Shown here: positions 24,145 to 37,000 of the stretch, piece by piece
How the letters are laid out: every line of letters begins with the position of its first letter
How positions within the stretch are numbered: the first letter of the stretch is position 1
DNA from: Cenococcum geophilum 1.58
Lineage: Eukaryota > Ascomycota > Dothideomycetes > Gloniales > Gloniaceae
Direction of reading: 5' to 3'
DNA: 64,000 nucleotides
NCBI GenBank assembly: GCA_001692895.1
Contig: KV748207.1
Location: forward strand, 930,001-994,000
Translations under genes and position numbers: made by a program
The notes under the pieces: model-generated
What the model was told of the DNA's origin: nothing
Seen by the model: only the letters and a program-made list of their open reading frames with translations
Database searches by the model: none

Positions 24145-24743
24145 GGAGATAGGGGTTTATGTAATGGTATATAAAGGTGGGGATCTTTTTTTTCGCATGA
24201 CGGATGAGATTTGTATTAAAAGTATATATAGGAATGAATCTCGATGTCTCTTCGTCTATTCTCCTCCTCCTTCCGCACCACTCACCCGCTTAAACCAACT
24301 CAAACCCCCCAACGACACCGTCCCCCCCAGGTCAGGCGCTCGGCAGCAGTGCGCGCCATAGCCCCAGCCACCGCAGCCCGACATCCAGACCGCAAACGCG
24401 CCGGCCCGTCGCCGCTGCCTCGACGCTGAAGACCAGATGCCGAAGAAGCCCCTTGATGCAGCACGCCGCCACCCCTCCAACCGGCGCGACGCACATGCCG
24501 CTCCCGGCCTGTTTTGCGGGCAAGGAGGAGGGCGGGGGCGGGGGCACTTCTTTAGCCCAGGATAAAATTTCTAGTATAGTGAAGAGTGACTACAGTGATG
24601 CGAGCGCTGTGGCTTACTCTTTATACAGGCCTGCCCGTTGCAACTATACTTGGAAAGACTGAATCGAGCGCTCCTCATCGGGCCCCTGAAGCCCTTAGAA
24701 ACCGTCTAAAGAGTCACTCGGAAAAGGAATACACGCGCTGTTG
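24145..24743. other. Intergenic, 3' of the FOX2-type gene
   Basis: Nothing beyond short overlapping frames is seen. The first 100 bp are AT-rich, with TATATAAAGG and a T8 run, and probably contain the polyadenylation region. The rest is Pro/Ala-biased GC-rich sequence without a supportable gene. Confidence 0.5.
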
Positions 24744-25268
24744 CTAGAACCAAACGCACCCCCCTCGCGGTGCTGCACACCACCCATACGTCCGCAGCTG
24801 ACCTAACCACGCTGTTGCTGCTGCTGCTGTTGAATCTATACGGTATCCCTGCGAAGATCCAGCTGAGCGCGCGCACGCCTTCGTGGTCAGGATGCGCGCT
24901 ACCTCCTCATTGATTAGGAACGGGAACGGCTCCAGATACTGGCGATCCAGCTTCCAGTTCGCAGCGTCGTCGAAGCCAAGGCGGAAGAAGTCGGCGAGAT
25001 TCGGCTTCTCAAAATCACACTCGCCTCCGCTTGCCTCCCGCATATGCCTCAACGTCGACATCGTGGTCGTGGCGCTTGAGTCCGGCCACGCGATGTCGAG
25101 CTTGGCGTAGTAATACGGTGCGACGCACACGGCGTAGCGGTCCATCTCGGCGACGAGGTAGTCGGGCATTTCCTGCAAGAAGGCCTCGAGGTCCAACTGT
25201 TCACCATAATATTTAAGCGTCAAAGACGTTAATAAGGTGCCAGCACCACTGCCGCCGAGTAACCGCAC
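24744..25268 (-). CDS. Orphan coding fragment, unknown function
   Basis: An open frame of about 174 codons with protein-like composition. The central part (KYYGEQLDLEAFLQEMP, DRYAVCVAPYYYAKLDIAWPD, NLADFFRLGFDDAANWKLD, QYLEPFPFLINEEVARIL) has the balance of a real soluble protein. I do not recognise its family. There is no ATG near the 5' end; the frame opens with GTG just after CTGGTCAG, which could be a splice acceptor or the edge of a truncation. A palindromic segment lies 120 bp upstream. It is probably the 3' exon of a gene that lost its 5' part, or a gene whose upstream exons I cannot see. The final 40 codons (Ala/Ser/Thr-rich) may not belong to the original protein. Confidence 0.4.
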   Translation of the reverse strand: MRLLGGSGAGTLLTSLTLKYYGEQLDLEAFLQEMPDYLVAEMDRYAVCVAPYYYAKLDIAWPDSSATTTMSTLRHMREASGGECDFEKPNLADFFRLGFDDAANWKLDRQYLEPFPFLINEEVARILTTKACARSAGSSQGYRIDSTAAAATAWLGQLRTYGWCAAPRGGCVWF

Positions 25269-25386
25269 TGACCAGAGGCTTTAACACCAAGCCATATACG
25301 GTATAGAGCCTCTAGATAGGCTTACGGCCGCAATAGACCTTTTATGGTGACAAGAATGGGGTCGCAGCTCGGCGTGGTCACGGAAA

Positions 25387-25439
25387 AACTCGGCGTGGTC
25401 AGAAGGTTCAACGTGGTCAGCTTCTGACCACGCTGAGTT
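25387..25439. repeat. Near-perfect inverted repeat with CGTGGTCA repeats
   Basis: Left arm 25387-25405 (AACTCGGCGTGGTCAGAAG) and right arm 25421-25439 are complementary with one mismatch around a 15-bp spacer. The spacer and the 20 bp before the left arm each carry a further CGTGGTCA, so four copies of this octamer occur on the two strands within about 75 bp. It may be a relic of a DNA transposon terminus or a cluster of binding sites. Confidence 0.7.
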
Positions 25440-25576
25440 TATGCATCCCTTCGAGAGAGAGTTCACCTTTAGACACCGATCAGCCTGGCCAATTCGCTTG
25501 CCACTACTGGCGATAGGGACTACTAGATACCAAGGGCGACGCGAAAAGAGTCATACACGTGACTGAGTCCTCGGCC

Positions 25577-27333
25577 TCAAGGGCCTGCAGTCTTGACTCT
25601 TAACACCCTCCACCTTAACACCTCTTCCACCAGTCTCGCTTTCGAGAACGGCAGACTGTCAGCAAGCATCTCTGCAATCTTCCTATACCGCCTTTCAATC
25701 GCCCATGTTAATGGACTCATCCCTTCATTATCCACCGGATTTTTGTCGATACCTTCAACGGCAAGAAGGCGCCTGACGATATCCTCTTTCCCGCGGCAAG
25801 CTCCCCATATCAGTGCGGTGGAACACTCATCATCTATAACGTTTGGATCTGCACCGTGAGACAGCAGGAGTTCCAACACATCGCAGTGGCCTTCTTGAGC
25901 CGCATGTGAAAGCGCGGTCCTGTAGCGCTTATCCTGAATGTTTGGATTGGCGCCGTGACGGAGTAACATTTCGACGATGCTCGTGAAGCCTTCCTGGGCG
26001 GCGAATATTAGTGGCGCCATACGATATTCGCCTCTAGCATTTACGTCAAAGTTGATGGCATCTTGCGAGAGGAGTTCTTTGACTGCAGCAACACGCCCGT
26101 TTTGAACGGCCCAAGAGAGCATGGCGTGCTCGGGGATGCCGTCAAGGCGCAATCGAGTTTGTTCGGGATTGTTGTCTGGAGTTTGAGTGGCTATTTCGTT
26201 AGCATATTTGGTGAAATATATAATGCTGGATTTAGTAGACTTACACTGTTTATCACCAAGGCTCTTCCCACACGCCTTCATCTGCTTAAATACAGCCTGA
26301 GATTCAATGTATCGGTCTGTAGCCGCGATGATTGCATTCACCTCCTTCGAGTCTTCTAAGCCAATGTCTTCCAACCCTCGTAGAACGTTAAATCGGTAGT
26401 AGCGCCCCTTGCCGTCGAGCCCAGACTTGTCCCGACAGAACCTCTCAGCAGTCTTCTCCGTCTCTGTAGCAATTGCGAGCAGACTCTGGCCAACGCCGAC
26501 GAGATCATCGGTGAATCGCTTAAGGGACGGAACGCCAGTCCCTATTGACACCAAACAACTGACGCTATCTTCGAGGGAGCCCAACGGCCACATGTCTTGA
26601 GCCTCGTTCCACACTTCGTATACTGGGTTGTTCGCCCCTGTAGCGCCGTCGACGAAGGTTTCGTGGAAGCTACCGATCGTAATAGGATCGAAGAAGGATG
26701 AGGCCGCCGACGTCGCTCGGCCGGCCTCCCAGATCTTGGCGGTTCGAAGCAGCCGTTCTCGACCGCGTGGGGATCGGTAACTAGTTATGTGAATCGTGTC
26801 ACCGGTTTCCTTGCTTGTTGCGCACACGAACCTACGCTCCAACGGTTGGTATATCCTCGACCTACTGTATTCCGTTATCTACACTTACACTTTACACTTT
26901 GCGTTAGGAGAGTCCTTTAGCAGCTCATCCTCTTTTAACCCTTGCCTCGCGACAATCTCTTTTATCGCTCGTTCCAAAGCATCGGTGTCGAATCGCCCTT
27001 GAACGTTACCTTTGATTGTCACACGGTGTCTCTGCTTTTGGAACACCTTATCAAACAGCGAGATATATGCGTCTATACAATCGTCGACCGTCATCTGAAG
27101 CCGGCCGAGCATTATCGCTATGAGGCTGTAGACGTTAGCTAAATACCCGGTATTACAAACTACTCCACGAACCCGCCAGTGCTGGTCCCCCCAATCATGT
27201 CGAAATAGTCGCAAGGTTTTGGCGGAGATTCCGGGTCGACGACGTCCATGAGCTGCTTCAAGATCTGAAGCATCGACAAACCGCGAACGCCGCCTCCATC
27301 AAGGGCTAGGAGGCGGAGCTCGTGCTCCGGCAT
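25577..27333 (-). CDS. Patatin-like phospholipase with ankyrin repeats
   Basis: Four exons on the minus strand: 27333-27173, 27125-26889, 26831-26245 and 26190-25577, encoding 532 residues. Introns are 47, 57 and 54 nt; the first has the unusual donor GTTCGT with a good TAGCTAAC branch, and the last (TGCTAAC branch) is a multiple of three, so the frame is open even unspliced. The N-terminal patatin domain shows oxyanion loop DGGGVRG (12-18), GTSTG with nucleophile Ser51, WEAGRATSAASSFFDP, and the catalytic Asp194 in FVDGATGANNP. From about residue 345 there are five ankyrin-type repeats (for example APLIFAAQEGFTSIVEMLLRHGANPN). It should be a cytosolic lipid acyl hydrolase with a protein-binding tail. 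Fungal patatins often form the effector domain of NLR-like proteins, but no NACHT or NB-ARC domain is present here. It is the last intact gene before the RIP island. Confidence 0.92.
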
Positions 27334-27830
27334 GGCTAGAAAATGGGTTGGGTAGTGGGTTTGGTAGAATTATGAGGCTTGGTCTTGTCTTGGAGAAGTA
27401 TAGTAACCCGTCTTCAGCTCGATCAGAAAGTGTAGAGAGAGTTAGATCCTTGATTGAGAGGGCTATCCTAGACTAAATAGAGATAGTGCCCCGCAGATTA
27501 TCTCGTAAATCAGACCCCCGGGGGAAAATCCCGCCACGGCGTGACGCCAAGGATCTAGTGCCACGCTTGTGGACTCCTGAGCCGATCAAATCACTATACC
27601 CTAGTCCTGTCAAGTCCTGAACCAATTATATTACACCAAGCAGTGTGTCCAATAGCCAGCGACGCTGGCAGCGTAGCTGCCAAGAAGCTGATAATGTAAG
27701 CAGTCAGCTAGTAGTCAGTCAGTTACCTCAGAAGCTCAGACTAAGAAATCGATTGTGCGGATATAGGAATATCCGCACCGTCCGCTAAGCTGATTTAGGA
27801 CGGCAATCGTTTTCTTAGTCTGAGGCCCTT
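27334..27830. other. Transition between gene block and RIP island
   Basis: About 500 bp upstream of the patatin gene, still of normal composition, with no gene seen. It includes the inverted repeat at 27735-27824. RIP-type composition begins at about 27835. Confidence 0.6.
27735..27824. repeat. 90-bp inverted-repeat element
   Basis: CTCAGACTAAGAAA at 27735-27748 is matched perfectly by its reverse complement at 27811-27824. The match extends inward with one break (CGATTG against CAATCG). The interior holds a second small hairpin, CGGATATaggAATATCCG. This could be a foldback or MITE-like element, or a transposon terminus at the island border. Confidence 0.7.
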
Positions 27831-28115
27831 TGGTGAGATTTATAGAAAACCTAAACACTATTTATATGAGAAGACTTTATCAACTTTAACAAAATTAATC
27901 TACCCTCCTATAATACCTGTTAACATTAAAATTATACTAAATTATAGAGAAAAGCCTACTCTATAAGTTATAAGATCCTCAGCTCCTTATACCCACGCGA
28001 TATTAAAAGGAAGTTGTCGCGGTAGAGGCCATAATTCTACCTCTATACCACCGAGCCGCGTAGTAACTACTAACACTAAACGCTTACGCCCATGCCGCCC
28101 ACCCTCTCTATAACC

Positions 28116-28196
28116 AGCAGATATTCCATCTACTAGTTAAATAGCGGATATTCCATCTACTAGTCGGACAGCGGATATTCTATCTACTAGTTGGAC
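28116..28196 (+). repeat. 27-bp tandem repeat, three copies
   Basis: Three consecutive 27-bp units (core AGCGGATATTCCATCTACTAG) differ at a few positions, mostly as C/T or G/A transitions. Confidence 0.9.
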
Positions 28197-29755
28197 AAAT
28201 ACGTTAAAGGAAGAGAAAGTTAATATTATTAAAGACCTTTTATAAAAATGAAGTTGGTCTTTTTAAAGGCTGGTTTTTAAGTACTTAGAAAGTGGGAATA
28301 GGTATAGAGGTAATAGAAAGAAGAAAAAAGTAAGGGACCTACTTATTGCTTTGCTGGAGGATAAGGAAATATAAGAAGAACTTATTAACACGCCTAATAC
28401 TTATACGACTCTGGTAACCTATACTATCCACTATATCCGGAAAGAGCTCCGCCAACTATAGTTATAATATAGCCCCTTTAATATATAGACTCTAGATATA
28501 GAGTTTAAGGATATTAACCTTAAGAATGCAGCTAAGTTTATTTAGTAGTACAGTCCGCTGCTGTTTTAGCTTATTAAGGGGATGTCCGTACTGGATGAAA
28601 AGGAATATAGTTAGAATCTGCACGGTGGATATATAGTTATAGTTGCCTTTATATTCCTCCTAGGGTTCGCCTAAAACTTTGCAAATGGTTTCGCCCGTCT
28701 ACTTAGTTTATATCTTTAGGCGCTTAATATAAAGCGCTATATACTATCTTTTCTATATAGCCTTAGTCTAATTAATAGTTATAAGGCTCTTAACGCTAAA
28801 AAGCTTAGGCTAGCCAAACGTTTTAAGAAAGGTCTTATTAATTCTACTAGCCCTTCTAGCGCTAATAACCCTTAAGAAACTGATTAAGTCTCTTTCTATT
28901 TATAATAATATCTATATTATCTATAATGACTTTAACTATTGCTAAAAGACTTAATATTAGGTTATTGGCGAGATTAGTAAGTTTAATTCGCATACTATAG
29001 GAAAGATTTTACGCGGAGTATACATGCCTAAAGGGGGCCTTAAGTAGTTAATATTAAATAATACCTGTTAACTTAAGCTAGATAAGGTTGTTAATATAGC
29101 TAGGAATAGGTTTAATAACCTTTAGAAGTAGATATCTATAAGTTTTATTACGGACGCCATCTAATATACGTATTCTACTACGGTTAATAGTATATTTAAC
29201 TCTAACGCGGATATTAAATATCCACGTATACTAGTAGTTAATATTCTCCCTTATAAAAGGATAGAGTATATAACTCTAGGACCTATTTTAAATAGTAAGG
29301 CTTTTATTAACGACAACTATTATATAATAGAGAATATTTTCCTAGAATAACTGCAGTATAACTATAAAACCGCTTTTAATAATTAGCTTTTCCTAGTATA
29401 TAGAGATTAGAAAACCGTAAAGCTTATTTAATTATATAAAGAGGAGCGGGTTAAGGTGGAAGGTGCGTATAATAGCTATAAGTGGGTATTACCTATTCTA
29501 GGGCTATAGTATATATAATTAAACTTCCTATATATAGTTATGCGTACATTCTATAGGGGTAAGGAAGCCGCGCAGTAGTTTTTAGCGCTTTATACCTATA
29601 TAAACTACCTAGGACGGCGTAATATTCCTAGGGAAAAGGCTTTATTTTATTATATAGAAGAGCTAATCCTCTAAAGCTTTAATACTTATATTATTACATT
29701 ATTCCTACTCTATATCCGTAATAAGTGCAATATTAAGGCGGATAGTAAGGCTAAG

Positions 29756-29949
29756 TGTAACCGACTACCGGACCTTGCATATTACCCTATTTCACCTACG
29801 TTAGCACTACCCTCGTATGTCTCGGATACGTTTAATATAAGTTATGGGTTCCGGAGTTAGGGGTCTACTTTTATATATTTATACCACTTAATTTCCATAG
29901 ATTTATAATTAAGTTGCTTATTTAATTCCTATATACTATAAAGCTTATA
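29756..29949 (+). repeat. 5' LTR of the TRIM-like element
   Basis: A 194-bp copy that aligns end to end with 39152-39347; the left target duplication CTAAG precedes it directly. Confidence 0.88.
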
Positions 29950-30654
29950 GTTATAAGCCCGGCCTACCTACTATACTATATCTAATTTATATATTTAGCG
30001 CTTACTAAGCAATTGATCTGCTACCTCGTTTAAGAAGTCACTACTTCTTCTACCTTTATAAGTATTTTAAGCTTCTTCTAGGTACTGCTGTTATACTTAT
30101 AATTACCTTTATTTACTAAACGGACGGACAATTAAACATTAATTATATTAAACATTAATTGAACTAAACTAAACCTAACTATATAAACCCGACCGTATAA
30201 ACCCTAACCTCCTTTAACCCAGATATACAACTATTTAATAAAGTCAACCTATTTACTATAGTATAACGACCTTATATAGCGTCCAAGCAAGAGCCTAGCT
30301 AGCGCGATTTAGAGTATAGAGCTAGAGCGAGATGCTAGAGCATAGAGCTAGAGCACGGAGCTAGTATAAGACGCCAGAATATAAAGCTAGTAAAAGCCAG
30401 ATGTATAAGCTAGCTTAGATATACTAATAGTAAGAGATAAGGATATTAGGTAGATATAAGGAAGGCACTAGACTAATAATAGCTAAAGGACCGTCACCAA
30501 AACCAGATAACCGTTTAAACGACTAGCTAACGAACACTAGAGCCTTAATATAGGCCTATTACTAAATCAAATTAAGGCCTCCTAGGGAGGCACCAACACT
30601 ACAATTAGTCGCAGCTCTTATACTATAGACGCCTTCCGCTATAACTAGTCGCAG

Positions 30655-31079
30655 TGTTACGGACGCTCTAAGTACGATGTTACGACTACTTAGAGAAGAG
30701 ACGGAAGAAGCTAGTTAGTTGATTTAGGCACGGTCTAGAATGGAGCCGATAGAACTATGTAATGAGGAATAGTAACCAAAGTCATATAATGTGCTACGTA
30801 TTAAACAAGAGGAACGAGAGGAACTTACGTACCTTACGTATAAGACGTACATTATATATAAGAAGGATTTCATAGGAGTACAGTTATGTATTTAAGGACC
30901 CTCAGTCTCTACCTAGATAGTTTCTTCCTTATAGTAATTCTTAGAATACAATTAGAGTTAATCTGTTAGGCAACCACTCCACTAGTTATTATTACGTTGT
31001 TAACTTTTATACTTACATTTCCTATATACCTAGCCCATTAATGAACCTATTGTAGTTCTTACTATAAGGTTCCGTTATA
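30655..31079 (+). repeat. 5' LTR of the Gypsy element
   Basis: 425 bp, TGTTACGGA... to ...TCCGTTATA, aligning with 38181-38605. Differences are dominated by C/T and G/A transitions. Confidence 0.9.
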
Positions 31080-34000
31080 CAATTACTACCTAGTTATAGT
31101 ATTAATATAAGAAGTTAAATAACATGCCACCAAAAGCAGCCACCATAACGCCATTAACGGCAGTAACTACTTTAAGGATAGGAGGTAACACTAGTATAGT
31201 GGATACTAACTCACAGCAACCTGTGACGGTCGGACAGCTATAGGAAATAGTTAACTAGCTAACAGCTAATAATATAGTGTTAGAAGAAAGACTTAACGGG
31301 ATAAGAGTAGCAAAAATTAAGTTACTATCAATTAAGAGATTTATAGGAGAGAGGTTAAAGCTTAAAGGATTCCTTACGCAGATGCACTTTAAGGTTTTAT
31401 AGAAGGGAGCAAAGTTACCTATACCCGTGGATTAGATAGCCTATACAGGACTATTCTTATTAGGAAAAGCACTTAAGTAGTTTAAACCTTACCTTATAAA
31501 GATATAGGTAAATGGAATAACGACCACTAATTAAAACGTGCGATTTATATTCTTAAGTTAGGAAGGATTTGTAAAACAACTTACGTAGATATTTAGAGAC
31601 CTAAAAGAAAAAACTATAGCGGAAAAAAAACTCTAGAACCTTATGCAACGAACTTTAGCAATTAAATATATAATATAGTTTTAGACACTAGCAATATAAG
31701 TAGAGTGGAATAATAGGGCGCTTATAGTATAATATAAATAGGGACTTAAGGCTAAAGTCTAGGACGTAATTATCCTAATAGAAGATGCGGACACTCTAAG
31801 GGAACTAATAGATTAGGCGATTAAGATTAATAATTAGATTTACTAAAGGGAACAGGCTAAGAAAGGCTAAAATAGAGTTCTATAGTTATATAAGGCGTAG
31901 AGTACGCAATGATAAAAGCTAAGTTAGAAACTATGGTATAGCGTAGAGCTAATAGACCTAAGTGGTACTAAAGAAGCCTATAAGAGATAGAGCAAACTAT
32001 AGAAACCTAGAGGATAAGGATTAAGTAATTAAAGGTCTAAAGAGTAGAGGCCGAATCAGGAATCTTAATAGCAGAAGACATTTAGGCGGACTCTATAATA
32101 AGAAAAATAGTTTAAAAAAGGAGCTTATATAAATTACGGAAAATAGGGTTATTACGTTAGAAACTATAGAAGTAGGTAGAGTTACTTTATAGTAAAAGGT
32201 ATAAGACTAGCAGATAATATATATATATAAAGGGATAATAATATACTACGAGGAACAAAAGANTATTTAATTAGAAGTTTTGCGTTTTATTATAATAACG
32301 TATATTAAATTTATAAGGACGCTAAGTATAGCGCAAGCTATTAGCTATAAGAGCTAGCACCTATAGGATATAGAGGAACTAATAAACTAGTTCGCAGATC
32401 AGATATTAAGGACGATAAATTTAACTTAGGCGAAATATTCTATAACGATAAGGTAATAAGGGCTGCTTATTAGGAGCGAGCAGACCTTAGAGATGTTATA
32501 CTAAAGGTAGAGGATAATTCTATTATAGAATAAGGAATATTAGTAGGGATCGAAACCCCACTAGATATAATATCTATCGCTTTATAAGATGTAAGAGAAG
32601 TAAAATAGTGAACTACTTTAGCACTTAATAAAGGCAAAAGGCTAAAGGCTTAAGATTCTTAAAATAAGATAAGAGATGACTAAGATTCTTAAGATAAGAT
32701 AAGGCAAGCTTAAGGACCTACAACAGACAGAAACCAATAGAGTAGAGTAGTGGCTTAGTTTAAAGATATACGAATAAGCTTGGGATAAGAATTCCTAATA
32801 GTATAAGATTCTTAAGATAAGATAAGTAAGATCTAGGACTCTTAAGATAAGACAAGGACACTAGTTAAGCCTAGTTAGACTAAGGCAGGGGCTAAGCTTA
32901 AGTTAGAAGCAAGCTTGGGATTAAAGAACCTAAGGGGTTAAAAATTTGGGGTGTAAATTAGGACACCTATAGATAAGAGGTAAGGAGCTTCTTTATAGAT
33001 TAAAGAATCTGTAATATAAATAGTAATTAAACTGGGAGACGAATATATAGACTTAGAGGATTTACTAGTTAAATAAAGTATTCGGACTAAAGATTGAAAA
33101 ACTAATATTAGGATTAAGAAGTAAGATAACTTTAAAGATTAAAGTATAAGGCACAAACCAAAAGAAACTATAGAAGAATTTAGATAAAGAATTATCGCGT
33201 GGTAAGAACAGAAACTAAATAAAAGATTTAGCATATTGGGACGTATAAAGGATAGAGTATTAGTATAAAGAATCACTAATAAGCCGAGAGTAGGCACACT
33301 AAGAGCTAAGTGGCTTACTAAACTAAAATAAAAAGAGGATTTAGGGATTCCTACTAGGTTTAAGGAACGATATACTAAAGGCTATTATAACGTAGTAATA
33401 AAGAGATATTTCCTTACGGACAGACCGTATATACTCTAGCAGTTATACTAAAAGTAGTATAGGTAATGACGTAATAATAAGTAGGAAGATTTCTATATAT
33501 AGTTAGATAAAAAAGTTATTTAAGACCACCTAATTACAGAGAAGGCCATAACGTATATTAAAGGAGCCTTAATTATAATATTAAAGGATCTAAAGGAATA
33601 TTTAGAGGACTAAAGAAGCGAGAGACGCATCTTAGTACCTATAAATAAAGTTATAACGTTTAGATTAGTATAATAAAGGTTTAAACTTAGGGACGAAGAC
33701 GAGCTAAGAGTTAACTTAAAGCACCTAGTATACTATACGATATTATAGATTATATGCGTGGATAATATATGTAAAATATATAAGAATCTAAAAGAAAAGA
33801 ATTAGAAATACCCTATAAGGATATACTAGATAACGGATAAGTAATAGTATAGGAATGCTAAATATATATATAGATAGCATCTAATAGAAATCTAAGAGGA
33901 AGGAAGCTTAGTACTTTAACCAGGAAGATTCCTTACGGAAGAATACTTAGACGGACGATAGTAGTGGAAATGCCCAGAAAATATGTATCTATGGTATATT

Positions 34001-37000
34001 AAAGATAAAAAGCGAACTAGGTATTAGCTAAAAAGTGAGCTAAATATACTAGGATTAAGCAGCTAATAGTTAGGAAAAGTAGAGGCCTATAGGACCAAAG
34101 GGAGCCAGTAGTAGAGCCTTAGACCCTTAAAGGAATTTAAGGATAATACCTAAATTTATAAGTTAATTGGTAGGATTAGCAGTTTAAAGCGCTAATAGAT
34201 AGTAGAGTAACGCGAAACTATATTTTACTAGTAGTAGTTAAGAGAATAGGATTACCTTATAGACAAAAGGAGTAATTTTACCTATTAGTTATAATTTTAG
34301 GAGATCTAATAACCTATAGAGGAGGAATTATTAATCTTAAAATAGGACCTATTTAGATAACTATTAAAGGAAGACAAATTGAGATGTCTTTTAATATCCT
34401 ACTATTAGGACGAGATGAGGCAGTATTAGGTATACCTTAGTTATAGGAATATAATCTAAGGATTGATTAAATTATAGGTTAGGTTAATATTAGAGATACT
34501 TAATGCTGTAAAATATAATAATAAGCTAAGATGGTATGGTACTAAGTAGGAGCAACCTATAAAGAAATAGAAAAAGGACTAAGCTATATACTAAAGAGAT
34601 ACTATAAGTATGGTAAGAAACTATAGTTACCGGAAAGTAAAAAGCTATTAGAATATATAGTATAGGACTATAAAATAGAGTTAGAACTAGGAATAAGTCT
34701 AAGGTTCTTTTTAATCTACAAGCTTACTAAAGAAGAAGGTAGAGCATTAAAAGAGTTTATCTAGGAAAATCTATAAAAGGGATATATTAGACCATCGCAA
34801 TTATTAGCGGGTTATCTAGTACTATTTATACTAAAGAAGAATAGTAAACTAAGGCTGTATATTAACTATAGACAGTTAAACAGCATTACTAGGAAGGATA
34901 GGTATCCTTTACCCTTAATTAGCGAAATCTAAGATAGGATAGGTAATGCGCAAATCTTTATAAAGATAAATCTAAGATAGGCGTACTATTAGATTAGGAT
35001 TAAGGAAGGCAATAAATAGAAGGCAGCCTTTAGGTTAAAGGAAGGACTATATAAACCATTAGTTATGCAATTTAGGCTTATAAACGTACTAGTAACGTTC
35101 TAGAAGCGTATTAATAATATATTAGGAGAATACTTAGATGAATTTATTATAGTATATCTTAACGATATTATTATCTACTTAATAACTAAGGAAAAATATG
35201 GGGAACACGTTAAATAGGTCTTAAAGAGACTATAAGAAGAATAAATGCTAGTAGCAATTAAGAAATGCGAGTTCTTTACTAGGAAGACCGATTTTATTAG
35301 ATTTATTATTAAACTAGGCTAACTTAGTATAGATTTAAAGAAGATTGAGGCTATAGTAAATTGGTAGGAACTAGAGAATATTATATAGTTAAGATTGTTT
35401 TTAGGGTTTTGCAATTACTATAGAAGGTTTATAGCGCAGTGGTTAAAGGATATTAAGCTATTTACGCGGTTAATAAAGAAAGAAGAACTATAGGTATGGG
35501 GGGAGGAGTAAAGAGAACTTTTTAAGAAAGTTAAAGAGTTGTTTACCTAGGAGCTAGTTCTTAAGATCTATTAACTAGGACTAAAGACGGTTATAGAAAT
35601 AGATGCATTAGACTATATACTAGGGGCGTGCTTTATATAAAGGCATTAAAATAGATGGCACCTAGTGGCATACTATAGTTAAAAGATAACACTACTAGAG
35701 TTAAACTATAACATCTATAATAAGGAGTTATTAGGTATAGTTATAGTATTAAAGGAATAGAGAGCATTCTTATAAGGTATAGAGAAACTATTTATAGTTA
35801 AGACGGATTATAAGAACCTAATAGGATTCCTAATAATAAAGGAACTTAATTAAAGATAGGTTAGATAGGTAGAGATGCTTACGGAATACTATTTTAAAAT
35901 TTAGTATACTAAAGGTATAAATAATATATGGGTAGATGCTCTAAGCCGTAAAGCTAAACTATAAAATAAGGAAAAGCTATTAGGGGCTTTATTGCGAAAA
36001 GATATAGACGGATTAATTAGGTACAATTATCCAAAAATTATAGTAACTTAAGAAGATAATAAACTAAAGAAAGTCTATAAGATACTAGAAAGCTTTTAGG
36101 TATAAAGAATTCTAGAGGTATAGCTAGAAGATCTATAGACGGATATATACGAAAATTAAGAAGTAAAGTACATCCTAAAAAGTATAGCGGAGTAATTTGT
36201 AGAGGACTTCTATAAGGGACTAACCTAAGGACATAATGGAGCTATAGGCTTAGTGTTAAGACTCTAGGAGGAGTATATTATTAACGGAATCTAGGGGATA
36301 GCTAGAAAGGTTATAAAGAAATATTTAGATTACTAAAGAAATAAACTAATAAGGCATAAGCTATATAGAGGGCTATAACCTATTAAAATACTAGAGAGAC
36401 TATAGGAGGTTATATTATAGGACTTTATTATTAAGTTACTAAAATTAAAAAACCCTATTACCGGATAAGATCACGACGCGATCTTAGTAATAGTAGATAA
36501 GCTTATAAAGTAGGGATACTTTATAGCATGTATAGAAGAAATCTTAGTAGAAGATGTCGCTAGAATCTACGTTAAAGAAGTGTTTATAAGACATAGAGTA
36601 TTAAGCAAGATTATATTAGATAGAGATCTAAGATTCATAGTAGTATTTTAGGAAGTATTCTTAGCGGAGCAAAGAGTTTAAGTAGTAACTTTCACTGTAT
36701 ATTATCCGCAGACAGATAGTTAAATAGAAAGGTTAAATTAGACGCTAGAGCAGTACCTAAGGCATTATATTAATTATGTATAGAATAATTAGGTATCGCT
36801 ATTACTAGTTATATAGTTTATATATAATATAACACCTTAAGAAGGAATAGGTATATTACTATTTAAGGCAAATTATGGATATAAGCTAAGAACATTGTTA
36901 TTATTACGGCAAGTAAAGAAAATAAGTAGTATAGCTAAAGAGAGAATAAAGATATTAATAAATCTTTATATAGACCTTACGGAATTAGTAAAGAAAGTAT

